Source of the DNA: Nocardioides albus
GTDB lineage: Bacteria > Actinomycetota > Actinomycetes > Propionibacteriales > Nocardioidaceae
Length of the DNA: 64,000 nt
Assembly (NCBI RefSeq): GCF_014648255.1
Contig: NZ_BMQT01000012.1
Coordinates: 62,001 to 126,000, forward strand
Reading direction: 5' to 3'
In this document: in pieces, positions 26,311 through 34,708 of the stretch
Layout of the letters: every line of letters begins with the position of its first letter
Position numbering within the stretch: the first letter of the stretch is position 1
Made by a program: the position numbers and the translations under genes
The notes under the pieces: model-generated
Databases searched by the model: none
What the model saw: only the letters and a program-made list of their open reading frames with translations
Told to the model about the DNA's origin: nothing

Positions 26311-27902
26311 CACGCAGAGAGCTGGCGTTCCTGGTTGACCCGGATCGCCTTCTCGGCGAGGTCGGAGCCGGCGGAGGCATACAGGTTCAGGACGGCGTGG
26401 GCGCCGCGCTTCTTGAGCTCGTCGCGCTCCTCGGGCCGCAGGGCGATCGCAGCCACTGTGCCGGTGAAGCCGAGCTTGCGCAGCAGGTCCATCGCGAGCA
26501 GGTTGTCGCCGTGGAACGGCATCGTGAGGACGACCAGCTCCATGCCAGCGCCCTTCTTGACCCGCTCCCAGAAGTCCTGGTCGGTCGCGTCGGCCTCGAC
26601 GACGTCGAAGCCCTCGGCCTTGAGCGAGCCGGCCCGCAGCGAGTCGTGCTCGATGCCCAGCACCTGGTAGCCCTGGGTCTCGCACAGCTCCTCGTAGGTC
26701 GTACGTCCCACCCGGCCCATCCCGACCACCAGCGCCTTGGCGCCACCGAGGTTGATCGGCCGGTCGGCCTCCTGGAGCCGCTCGGGCTTCCGCTCCGGCA
26801 ACGCCCGGTTGAGCAGGTTGATGAACCTCGCGGCGTACGCATTGAAGACCGCGGCCACCAGGAACGAGAGCGAGGTGGCCACCGCGAGCACCGTCTGCCA
26901 CTGGGCCGACGCCAGCCCGGTCGCGGAGGCGATCACGATCACGATCAGTCCGAACTCGGAGTAGTTGGTCAGCGTGAACGAGGCCAGTGTGGCGGTGCGG
27001 TAGCGCAACCCCATGAGCACGAAGATCACGACGTAGGCGGCTGCCTGGAGCGGCAGCAGGATCTGCAGCACGGTGGCGAGCGCGAGGTCCTCGAGAGATG
27101 GCACCCCGGTCAGCCCGATGCTCAGGAAGAAGGCGATGAGCAGGAGCTCCTTGGTGCTGAACAGCACCTTCGCCAGCGCCGGCGCCTTCGCGTGCGACCC
27201 GAGGAGCACGCCGACCACCAGTGCGCCGAGGTCGCCCTTGAGCCCCACGGCCTCGAAGAGCCAGTAGCCCGGTACGAGCGCGATCGCCAGGCCGAAGAGG
27301 GCGGTCAGCTCGGTGGAGGTGATGCGGTCCCAGACCCGGTGGGCGAGCCAGGCGCCGGGAAGGAGCAGCACCAGCGCGAAGACCCACGGCGAGGGCCAGT
27401 GACCCTTGGAGACGGTCAGGAACACGACCGCGACGATGTCCTGCATGACCAGCACGCCGATCGCGATCCGACCGTAGAGGGTGTTGTTGTCGTGACGCTC
27501 GTCGAGGACCTTGATCGCGAAGACGGTCGAGGAGAACGAGAGGACGAAGGCGATCAGCGCCATCTCCGCCAGGTCGGCATCGGCGAGGAGCGCGAAGCCG
27601 AGCGGTGCGATCCCGACCAGCAGACCCACGCCGACGATCACGCTGAAGCCGAGGTGGGCGAAGGTGCTCAGCCACACGTCGGGTCTCAGCAGCGACTTCA
27701 CGTCGAGCTTGAGGCCGATCCCGAACAGGAGCAGCGTGACACCGAGATCGGCCAGCGTGTGCAGTCCTTCGAGCTCGCCGACTCCGGCGGCGTGCAGCCC
27801 GAACCCGGCGGCCAGGAAGCCGACCAGGGGCGGGAGCTTGAGGAACATCGCGACCAGCCCCGCTCCTAGTGCGACGAGCAGGTAGAGCGCGGTCAGCGAC
27901 AT
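26310..27902 (-). CDS. CPA2-family cation:proton antiporter with TrkA-N domain
   Basis: A 530-residue protein. The first 380 residues hold about twelve transmembrane helices of the KefB/KefC type (LGVTLLLFGIGLKLD is the family's early motif). A cytosolic Rossmann domain follows with KALVVGMGRVGRTTYE and LVVLTMP, the TrkA-N NAD-binding domain. It should exchange K+ or Na+ for protons with nucleotide gating. ATG 27902 was chosen over a longer frame because it begins directly with the first helix. It is divergent from the toxin-antitoxin pair. Confidence 0.88.
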   Translation of the reverse strand: MSLTALYLLVALGAGLVAMFLKLPPLVGFLAAGFGLHAAGVGELEGLHTLADLGVTLLLFGIGLKLDVKSLLRPDVWLSTFAHLGFSVIVGVGLLVGIAPLGFALLADADLAEMALIAFVLSFSSTVFAIKVLDERHDNNTLYGRIAIGVLVMQDIVAVVFLTVSKGHWPSPWVFALVLLLPGAWLAHRVWDRITSTELTALFGLAIALVPGYWLFEAVGLKGDLGALVVGVLLGSHAKAPALAKVLFSTKELLLIAFFLSIGLTGVPSLEDLALATVLQILLPLQAAAYVVIFVLMGLRYRTATLASFTLTNYSEFGLIVIVIASATGLASAQWQTVLAVATSLSFLVAAVFNAYAARFINLLNRALPERKPERLQEADRPINLGGAKALVVGMGRVGRTTYEELCETQGYQVLGIEHDSLRAGSLKAEGFDVVEADATDQDFWERVKKGAGMELVVLTMPFHGDNLLAMDLLRKLGFTGTVAAIALRPEERDELKKRGAHAVLNLYASAGSDLAEKAIRVNQERQLSA

Positions 27903-27985
27903 ATTCGGATATCCCCCAGGCTGAAACTCGACGTTCCGACACACGTACGATACCGCGTGATACCACCGCGGGTTACGCTGGGTCC

Positions 27986-28246
27986 ATGGCAATGACACTG
28001 CGACTCAGCGAGGCCGACGACCGGCTGCTGACCGACCGCGCCCGGACGGAGAACCGGTCCAAGCAGGAGATCGCCCGCGAGGCCATCCGCGCCTATCTGA
28101 ACGACCACGACCGGCGCGTCGAGGATCTCGAGGACGATCTCGCCATCGCGCGCTACTCCCTGCGACGCGAGCTCGGCGAGGTCAGCTACACCCCGCACGC
28201 CGAGGCTCGCCGAGCCCTCGGCCTCGACGGCCCGGTCGGCGAGTGA
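27986..28246 (+). CDS. Ribbon-helix-helix antitoxin
   Basis: An 86-residue protein. The N-terminal half (TLRLSEADDRLLTDRA, then SKQEIAREAIRAYL) is a ribbon-helix-helix DNA-binding fold of the CopG type. The acidic, arginine-containing tail would wrap the toxin. The toxin gene starts 7 bp after its stop. Type II antitoxins of this kind repress their own promoter; GATACC direct repeats at about 27949-27965 lie just upstream and could be the operator. Confidence 0.82.
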   Translation: MAMTLRLSEADDRLLTDRARTENRSKQEIAREAIRAYLNDHDRRVEDLEDDLAIARYSLRRELGEVSYTPHAEARRALGLDGPVGE

Positions 28247-28253
28247 CCTGCCG

Positions 28254-28505
28254 GTGACCTATCAAGTCGTCTGGGCCGACGAAGCGCTGCGCTCGGCCGA
28301 GGCGTACGTCGACGACGACCCCATCGGCCTGATCCAGGTCTTCGACACGATCGACACCCTGGCCGAGACCCCGCGCGACGTCGGCGCCTACGCGTGGGGG
28401 AAGGACCGCTACCGTCTCCGTGTCGGTCGCTACCGCATCGTGTACGTCATCGAGGAGCGTCACATCACCGTCGCCGTCATCCACCTGGGTCGCCGCAGCG
28501 TCTGA
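28254..28505 (+). CDS. RelE/ParE-family toxin
   Basis: An 83-residue protein started at GTG. The ParE/RelE core is visible as RYRLRVGRYRIVYVIEE followed by a beta-strand ending IHLGRRSV. It pairs with the upstream ribbon-helix-helix antitoxin. RelE-type members cut ribosome-bound mRNA and ParE-type members poison gyrase; the sequence alone does not settle which. The R-x-R-x-x-x-R-Y-R-x-x-Y pattern leans to RelE. Confidence 0.85.
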   Translation: MTYQVVWADEALRSAEAYVDDDPIGLIQVFDTIDTLAETPRDVGAYAWGKDRYRLRVGRYRIVYVIEERHITVAVIHLGRRSV

Positions 28506-28513
28506 CCCCCGTC

Positions 28514-28566
28514 GTCGAGACCAACACAGTCCCATCGAACGCCGAGGAGACCGTGTTGGTCTCGAC
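28514..28566. terminator. Bidirectional hairpin, family C copy 2
   Basis: GTCGAGACCAACAC (28514-28527) pairs with GTGTTGGTCTCGAC (28553-28566); pairing extends inward with one mismatch. It lies between the convergent toxin and thiolase genes. Sequence and flank match 21033-21088. Confidence 0.78.
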
Positions 28567-28626
28567 ACGCTCGCTGGCGCTCGCGGCTCGACCGACGGGA
28601 GAGACTCGCGGCTCGACCAGCCAGGT

Positions 28627-29841
28627 TCAGAGGCGCTCGATCACGAGCGCCATCCCCTGACCGCCGGCGGCGCACATGGTCTCCAGGCCGTAGCGGCCGC
28701 CGGTCTCCTGCAGACCGTGGAGGAGGGTGGTCGCGAGGCGGGCGCCGGTGGAGCCGAAGGGGTGGCCGAGAGCGATCGCGCCGCCGTTGACGTTGACCCG
28801 CTCGGGGTCGAGCCCGATCTGGTCGATGCTCGGCAGCACCTGGGCGGCGAAGGCCTCGTTCATCTCCACGAGGTCGATGTCGGACGCAGAGAGCCCGGCG
28901 CGGGCGAGCGCCTGACGGGAGGCCTCGACGGGTCCGAGGCCCATGATCTCGGGTGAGAGCCCGGATACTCCGGTCGACACGATCCGGGCCAGCGGGGTGA
29001 TCCCGAGCTCGGCGGCGCGGGAGTCGCTCATGATCACCAGCGCAGCGGCGCCGTCGTTCAGGGGGCAACAGTTGCCGGCGGTGACGGTGCCGTTCTCACG
29101 GAACACCGGCTTCAGCCCGGCGACCTTCTCGAGAGTCACGCCGGCGCGCGGCCCGTCGTCGGACGACACCACCTCGCCGGACGGCAGCGTCACGGGGGTG
29201 ATGTCTCGCTCCCAGAAGCCCCGCGCAGCAGCAGCCTCGGCACGGTTCTGGGAACGTACGCCCCACTCGTCCTGCGCCTCCCTCGTCACCCCGTAGATCG
29301 ACGCGACGTTCTCCGCGGTCTCGCCCATCGCGAGGTGGTAGTCGGGCAGCTCGCCGGACTCGCGTGGGTCGGACCAGGTCTCACCCGCGGCCACCCGCGC
29401 AGCGCCACGCTCGCCCGCCTCGAGGAACTCCTCGGCCTTGGTGTCCGGCATCCCGTCGGCCTTGCCGCGCTCATAGCGGGACACGCACTCCACCCCGGCG
29501 GAGACGAACGCATCTCCCTCGCCGGCGCGGATCGCGTGGTAGGCCATCCGGGTGGTCTGCAGCGACGAGGCGCAGTAGCGGTGGACGGTGGTGCCGGGAA
29601 CGGCGTCCAGACCCAGGCGTACGCCGACGACCCGGCCGATGTTGTAGCCCTGCTCTCCCGCCGGCTGGGCACAGCCCATCATCAGGTCGTCGAGCTGCGT
29701 CGGGTCGAGCTCGGGCACCGCAGCGAGGGCGCTGCGTACGATCTGCTCGGCCAGCTCGTCGGGGCGCAGGTCCTTGAGCGATCCCTTGAAGGCGCGGCCG
29801 ATCGGCGAGCGGGCGGCGGAGACGATGACGGCTTCAGGCAC
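28627..29841 (-). CDS. Acetyl-CoA acetyltransferase (FadA3-like thiolase)
   Basis: A 404-residue thiolase. The nucleophile Cys is in VHRYCASSLQTTRMA, His in NGGAIALGHPFGSTGAR and the second Cys in MCAAGGQG. Its N-terminus (MPEAVIVSAARSPIGRAFKG) is closer to FadA3-type enzymes than to FadA6, and it differs clearly from the fadA6 at 9217. It follows the SDR gene at 29851 after 9 bp and shares its KstR2-type operator, so it belongs to the steroid regulon here. It may remove acetyl-CoA in a later round. Confidence 0.85.
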   Translation of the reverse strand: MPEAVIVSAARSPIGRAFKGSLKDLRPDELAEQIVRSALAAVPELDPTQLDDLMMGCAQPAGEQGYNIGRVVGVRLGLDAVPGTTVHRYCASSLQTTRMAYHAIRAGEGDAFVSAGVECVSRYERGKADGMPDTKAEEFLEAGERGAARVAAGETWSDPRESGELPDYHLAMGETAENVASIYGVTREAQDEWGVRSQNRAEAAAARGFWERDITPVTLPSGEVVSSDDGPRAGVTLEKVAGLKPVFRENGTVTAGNCCPLNDGAAALVIMSDSRAAELGITPLARIVSTGVSGLSPEIMGLGPVEASRQALARAGLSASDIDLVEMNEAFAAQVLPSIDQIGLDPERVNVNGGAIALGHPFGSTGARLATTLLHGLQETGGRYGLETMCAAGGQGMALVIERL

Positions 29842-29850
29842 GGTTTCTCC

Positions 29851-30618
29851 TCAGGAGTTGGGGGTGTGCTGCAGGAAGGCGGGCCATTCCCCGCCGCCGT
29901 CGACGGCGAGAACCGCACCGGTGACGTGGGCGGCGAGCGGCGAGGCGAGCAGGAGGCAGGCGTCGCCGATCTCCTCAGGCGTCGCGAAGACCCCGCGGGG
30001 GATGGTCGCCGCGACGGCGGCCCGCTGCTCAGGGCTGCCGTAGTGGTCCTCAGACCCCGGGGTCGCGACGATCCCGCAGGAGACCGCGTTGACGCGTACG
30101 TCGGGCGCCCACTCCACCGCGATCGACCCGGTCAGGCTCTCGACTGCCGCCTTCGCGGCGCCGTAGATCGCGGTCCCGGGGCTGGGGCGCCGTGCCGAGA
30201 TCGAGCTGATGTTGATGATGGAGCCGCGAGAGGCCTTCAAGGCCTCGTACGCCGCCTGGCAGACGTAGGCGGTGGCGAGGAAGTTGATCGCGGAGATCTT
30301 CTCGTGGAAGCGCGGCGAGGCGGTCGCGAAGTCGGCGTAGGGCGATCCACCGGCGTTGTTGACGACCACGTCGAGCCGTCCGAGCCGGGAGGTGATCGCG
30401 GCGACCCACGCCGCGACCTGGGCGGGATCACGCACGTCCACCTGCGAGAAGACCGGCTTGCGTCCGTCCACCACGGGGAGCTCGGCGGGGGCGTTCCGGC
30501 CGCAGATCTCGACCTCCGCGCCCGCCTCGAGGAACCGCGCGACGATCCCGGCGCCCACACCGCGAGCGCCGCCGGTCACCGCGACCACCTTGCCGCTGAA
30601 GTCGATCTCGACTGCCAT
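29851..30618 (-). CDS. Short-chain dehydrogenase/reductase of the steroid regulon (Rv3549c-like)
   Basis: A 255-residue SDR. TGGARGVGAGI binds the cofactor, NNAGGSP follows, and the active site is S-(x)n-YGAAKAA. It is first in a two-gene operon with a thiolase, and the KstR2 operator lies 21 bp in front. In M. tuberculosis a second SDR, Rv3549c, belongs to this regulon; the match is by context and general resemblance. It should oxidise a hydroxyacyl-CoA for the thiolase. Confidence 0.8.
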   Translation of the reverse strand: MAVEIDFSGKVVAVTGGARGVGAGIVARFLEAGAEVEICGRNAPAELPVVDGRKPVFSQVDVRDPAQVAAWVAAITSRLGRLDVVVNNAGGSPYADFATASPRFHEKISAINFLATAYVCQAAYEALKASRGSIINISSISARRPSPGTAIYGAAKAAVESLTGSIAVEWAPDVRVNAVSCGIVATPGSEDHYGSPEQRAAVAATIPRGVFATPEEIGDACLLLASPLAAHVTGAVLAVDGGGEWPAFLQHTPNS

Positions 30619-30639
30619 GTCCGGCAGTCTAGAGCGGCT

Positions 30640-30657
30640 ACCAAGCAAATGCTAGGT
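30640..30657. promoter_or_regulatory. KstR2-type operator (SDR-thiolase operon)
   Basis: ACCAAGCAAATGCTAGGT, one mismatch from a perfect palindrome, 21 bp upstream of the SDR start on the minus strand. Confidence 0.88.
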
Positions 30658-30692
30658 TGTGGTCCCGGTGACCGGATCCGAGTGATCGCGAC

Positions 30693-31580
30693 TCAGACGC
30701 AGTGCACGTCGACCCAGTAGGTGTGGTTCCCGCTCATGTGCTTCTTGACCTGCACCGGGACCGCGACCGAGCCGTTCGCGCCGGGAACGAAGGTCTGCCC
30801 GGCGTAGTGCACGTCGTCGATCTCGCAGCCGGTCTGATGGGTCACGGTGATCTTGTGCAGCCCCGCCTCAGCAGCCTCGACGTGCGCCTCGTGGAACGCG
30901 AGGACCGCCGGGTTGTACTCGGAGTACTTCACGTTGTGCGCGCCCAGCGTGTCGGTCCACTCGGCAGCCAGACCGTCGATGAACGGCCCGCCGTGCCGCG
31001 AGAACCGGGTGTCGATCTCGACGATCGCCCGGGCCCGGACCTTGAAGTTGTCGGTCTTGCTGTCTGCCGGGACGAAACCGTGCCGGCTGCCGGGAGCGGC
31101 AGGGTTGAGCGCGGCGTACGGCGTCAGCCAGACCTTGTACTCACCACCGTTGTTCGGGGTGTCGAGGAACGGGAACAGCTGCACGGTGATGCCACCGTCC
31201 TCGGCATCGGTGCCGGTCGAGTGCGCACAGGCACCGCTCGGGGCGACGCTGACGAACCGGCCGCTGGCGTCGACCTCGACCCGCCGGCAGGAGGCCGGAT
31301 CGGTGGAGAGAAGCGTCTTGCCGGACGGGTCGGTCACCTGGAAGGCATAGATCCCGGCAGGCAGTCCGGCCGCGTCATCGGGGGCATTGATCCCCGGGCC
31401 GCCGTTGAGGTAGACGTCCTGCTTGGCGGCGTAGTGGTTGAGGTTGACAGGCGCGCCGGAGACGTCGGTGGTGAAGATCGCGCCGGACAGCTGCAGCACC
31501 GGCGCAGACGAGGCCGGCATCGACCACAGCGCCGCCGCAGCGACCCCCGCCGCGACCGCGCCGGCGAGCTTTCGGATCAT
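30693..31580 (-). CDS. Secreted protein of unknown function
   Basis: A 295-residue protein with a signal peptide (MIRKLAG, Ala-rich core, cleavage near PASSAP). The mature part has paired cysteines (PASCRR, GACAHS; GCEIDD and a C-terminal VDVHCV) that could form disulfides, and a beta-rich pattern with PAGIYAFQVTDPSGKTLL, as in prealbumin-like or Ig-like folds. No catalytic motif is recognised. ATG 31580 was preferred because it is followed at once by the signal peptide. Confidence 0.7.
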   Translation of the reverse strand: MIRKLAGAVAAGVAAAALWSMPASSAPVLQLSGAIFTTDVSGAPVNLNHYAAKQDVYLNGGPGINAPDDAAGLPAGIYAFQVTDPSGKTLLSTDPASCRRVEVDASGRFVSVAPSGACAHSTGTDAEDGGITVQLFPFLDTPNNGGEYKVWLTPYAALNPAAPGSRHGFVPADSKTDNFKVRARAIVEIDTRFSRHGGPFIDGLAAEWTDTLGAHNVKYSEYNPAVLAFHEAHVEAAEAGLHKITVTHQTGCEIDDVHYAGQTFVPGANGSVAVPVQVKKHMSGNHTYWVDVHCV

Positions 31581-31792
31581 GGGTTCCCCCTCAGATAGTC
31601 GGACCTCGAGTCTTCGTCGCGCCTCGGTAAAGACCTCCGTCCGATCCCCGGGTATCACCCGAACCAGGTAGGACCCTGGACTGTGTGTTGGGCCACCTCG
31701 GCACCGATCTCGGGAATACCGGAGAGTCCCTCCGTCTTTCGTCAGGAGTGGATCGAGGCCACCGGCCTCGGCAGACCTGAGAGGAACTCCTT

Positions 31793-32485
31793 GTGACCAC
31801 GACTGCCGTCGACACCTTCACGGACGTGATTCGCTCGCGCCGCTCCGCGCGAGCCTTCCTGCCCGACCCGGTGCCCGCCGACGACATCCGCGGTGTGCTC
31901 GAGGACGCCCAGCGCGCCCCGTCGCACAGCAACACCCAGCCCTGGGAGGTCCACATCTTCTCCGGTGACGCCCGCGACCGCCTCAGCGAGGCGATGCTGA
32001 AGGCGTTCGAGGCCGGCCAGATGAGTCCTGACTTCAGCACGACGTACGGTGACGACGACAGCGTCCACGTCCAGCGGTCCCAGCAGGCCGGCGCCACCCT
32101 CTACGGCGCCATGGGCATCGCCCGGGACGACCAGCACGGACGCGCCAAGGCCGTCGCCGAGAACCTCCGCTTCTACGGTGCGCCCCACGTGGCTCTGCTC
32201 TTCGTGCCGGAGCTCGGCGATGTCGTACGCGCCGCCAACGACGTCGGGATGTACGCCCAGAACTTCCTGCTCTCCCTCACCGCCCGCGGCTACCACGGCG
32301 TCCCGCAGGGCATGCACGGCCTGTTCGCCGACACCGTCCGCGCCCACCTCGGCCTGCCGGCAGACCGCAAGCTGCTCTACGGCATCTCCTTCGGCACCGC
32401 CGACCCCGACGCCTCGGTGAACCGCGTCGACATGACCCGCGCTCCGCTCGACGAGCACGTGGTCCTGCACGACACCTCGCTGTAG
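31793..32485 (+). CDS. Nitroreductase-family flavoprotein
   Basis: A 230-residue protein. IRSRRSARAFLPDPV at the N-terminus and APSHSNTQPWEVHIF are the FMN-binding landmarks of the nitroreductase family. It should use NAD(P)H to reduce nitro-aromatic or quinone-like substrates; the physiological substrate is unknown. It starts at GTG with AGGAA upstream. It stands alone, divergent from a secreted-protein gene and closed by a strong palindrome. Confidence 0.88.
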   Translation: MTTTAVDTFTDVIRSRRSARAFLPDPVPADDIRGVLEDAQRAPSHSNTQPWEVHIFSGDARDRLSEAMLKAFEAGQMSPDFSTTYGDDDSVHVQRSQQAGATLYGAMGIARDDQHGRAKAVAENLRFYGAPHVALLFVPELGDVVRAANDVGMYAQNFLLSLTARGYHGVPQGMHGLFADTVRAHLGLPADRKLLYGISFGTADPDASVNRVDMTRAPLDEHVVLHDTSL

Positions 32486-32520
32486 CCGCCGCCGCTGCGC
32501 TGGGAGCGGTCGCGCCGAGG

Positions 32521-32591
32521 TGTAACACGTCGTTCGTAGTACTACTCGCCCTATCTGATAGGGCGAGTAGTACTACGAACGACGTGTTACA
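32521..32591. terminator. Perfect 71-bp palindrome, family A copy 2
   Basis: Two perfectly complementary 35-bp arms (32521-32555, 32557-32591) separated by one base, between convergent nitroreductase and YhgE genes. The outer 19 bp and the total length equal those of 4485-4555. Confidence 0.85.
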
Positions 32592-32611
32592 GCCGGCCCG
32601 GCCGGCCAGCC

Positions 32612-34708
32612 TCAGCCAGCAGCCGCCGCCCCACGGATCTCCGCCACAGACGTACGCTGCGCCCGCCCGGCCGCGAAGACGCTGACAGACAGCGCCAGCA
32701 GGAGCCAGAGGACCAGGCCCCCGACCGACGTACCGACGGCGGCGCCGCTCTGCGCAACCGCGACTCCTCGAATCGCCTCGGCGGCGAGCGGGACCGGCAA
32801 GATCCCCGCGAACGCACCGAACCCACCGAGCGGCGCAGATGCCGCGACCGGCAGCAGCCCGCCGAGGGAGACCAGCTGCAGGGCGAGGAAGGCGAGCGAG
32901 ATCAGCCAGCCGCGGCGCTGGCCGGCGAGCGCGACGACGGCTTGATGGACCGCGACGAAGGCCGACGCGGCGAGCACCGCGATCCCGACCGTGGCGAACG
33001 GTCGCGCGAGATCGGCGCCGAGAAGCGCAGCTGCGACCGTGAGAAGCACAGCCTGCACCAACCCGACGAGGGTCGCCGGCCACAGGCCGATGAAGGTGAG
33101 CCGCCGCGCTGTGAGCGCCTCCCGCAGCCGCCCGGCCGGGAAGGCCGGACGGAGCAGGTAGATCGCCAGCGCACCGAGCCACAGCGCCAGCGCGATCACC
33201 GTCGGCGCCAGCCGGGTCGCCCCTGCGGTCGAGGGGCCGGAGGCGACCGAGACCTGCACCGGGTCGGCGACGACCTCGGCCTGCTTCTCGCCAGGGACCG
33301 CGATCTGCGAGGCACCGTCGTCGAGACCCGAGGCCAGCGAGTCGGCGCCCTCGGTCAGCGAGGACGTGCCTGAGGCCAGCGAGTCGGCCCCAGAGGCGAG
33401 AGACGCCGACCCGCTTTCGAGCTGCTTGGTCCCGGAGGCGAGCTGATCGGCCCCGGAGGCCAGCGCAGTGGCGCCGCCGTTGGTCTTGCGGAGACCGGCC
33501 TCGAGCTCACGAGCGCCGGCAGCGAGGCGACCATTGGCGTCGGCGACCTGCGAGGCCCCGGAGGCGACCTTCCCGGCACCGTCCGCCGCCGACGAGATCC
33601 CTCCGCTCAGCTCAGGAGCCGCCTGCGACAGAGCCGAAGCTCCCGAAGCGACCTGCTCCGCCCCGGCCGCGAGCTGGTCCGCCTGCCCGCCGCCGGAGCC
33701 GACCGCCGAGGCGGTGGCACCGCACAGCTGCGGCTTGGAGGCCGCGAGCAGCCGGTCGCTCGCGCACGCCTGCGCCCAGCCCTTGGCGAGCTGGGTGTAG
33801 CCGGCCACTCCCTCCGAAACCTGGGATGCACCGGTCGCGAGCGACGAGGCCTGCGCCGGGAGCCCCGCGGTCGACCTCTCGAGCCGGCTCAGCCCGCCAC
33901 TGAGCTCGTCGGCTCCGACAGTCAGCGAGGATGCGCCCTTGGACGCCTTGCCCGCTCCCCCTGCCAGCGATCCCGCCCCCGACACCAGCCGCGCGGTCCC
34001 GCCGGCGAGCGAATCGAGCCCACCCGCGACCTGCGAGGCGCCGTCAGCAGCCCCGGACGCACCGGAGCTGAGCGACCGAGCACCATCGGCGACCTTCCCG
34101 GCGCCCGAGTCGGCGGCAGCGGTGCCCTCGGCGAGCTGGTCGGCACCGTCGGCGGCCGAGTCCAGGCTGGTCTTGAGCCTCCCGGTCTGGTCCCGGACGC
34201 CGTCGAGATAGGTCGTCGTGACCGTACGTCCCAGGGTCGAGGCCGACTGCCGCGCCACCTGCCGGGCGATCTCGGCGGTCACCTCGCTGGAGGCGTCGGA
34301 CGCCTCCACGCTGACCCGGCCGGCGCTCGGGTCGCTGCCCTGCACCCCCGACAGCGTCTTGGACAGGTCCTTGGGGATCGTGATCACCGCGGCGTACTCC
34401 CCACCGGTAAGACCCTCCCGTGCATCCGCAGCATCGGTGAGCTCCCAGCCGAGCGTGGGGCTCGCGGACGACCCCGAGGACGAGACCAGGTCCGCGGCCA
34501 GCGCCCTCCCGGCGTAGATCGTCTGCTTGTCCTTCCCGCTCCCCGTCGTCACCGGCTCGTCGAGGTTGACCACCGCGGCGGGCACCTGGTCGAGGTTCTC
34601 GGCACGGTCGCCGAGCGCGACGAGGGCGAGCGCCGTCACGAGGACCGGCAGCAGGACCGCGGCGGCGACCAGACGGCGGCCGCCCCACCATGATCTCGTA
34701 CGTTTCAT
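32612..34708 (-). CDS. YhgE/Pip-type ABC-2 family membrane protein
   Basis: A 698-residue protein. One N-terminal transmembrane helix is followed by the PAAVVNLDEPV motif of the YhgE/Pip family. A long extracytoplasmic region (about residues 190-480) is built of repeating S-G-A-x-x-L-A-x-G units, likely coiled or helical. Six C-terminal helices close the protein. It overlaps the MMPL gene by 4 bp. Related proteins serve as phage-infection or secretion factors; in actinobacteria they often pair with MMPL exporters. Substrate unknown. Confidence 0.85.
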   Translation of the reverse strand: MKRTRSWWGGRRLVAAAVLLPVLVTALALVALGDRAENLDQVPAAVVNLDEPVTTGSGKDKQTIYAGRALAADLVSSSGSSASPTLGWELTDAADAREGLTGGEYAAVITIPKDLSKTLSGVQGSDPSAGRVSVEASDASSEVTAEIARQVARQSASTLGRTVTTTYLDGVRDQTGRLKTSLDSAADGADQLAEGTAAADSGAGKVADGARSLSSGASGAADGASQVAGGLDSLAGGTARLVSGAGSLAGGAGKASKGASSLTVGADELSGGLSRLERSTAGLPAQASSLATGASQVSEGVAGYTQLAKGWAQACASDRLLAASKPQLCGATASAVGSGGGQADQLAAGAEQVASGASALSQAAPELSGGISSAADGAGKVASGASQVADANGRLAAGARELEAGLRKTNGGATALASGADQLASGTKQLESGSASLASGADSLASGTSSLTEGADSLASGLDDGASQIAVPGEKQAEVVADPVQVSVASGPSTAGATRLAPTVIALALWLGALAIYLLRPAFPAGRLREALTARRLTFIGLWPATLVGLVQAVLLTVAAALLGADLARPFATVGIAVLAASAFVAVHQAVVALAGQRRGWLISLAFLALQLVSLGGLLPVAASAPLGGFGAFAGILPVPLAAEAIRGVAVAQSGAAVGTSVGGLVLWLLLALSVSVFAAGRAQRTSVAEIRGAAAAG

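Noticed and set aside
28627..29841. Second fadA6
   Set aside because: The N-terminus and active-site surroundings differ from FadA6; the 9217 gene fits FadA6 far better.
31581..31792. Gene or RNA in the 212-bp divergent gap
   Set aside because: No open frame with a ribosome site and no strong structure; it only holds the two promoters, which I could not place.
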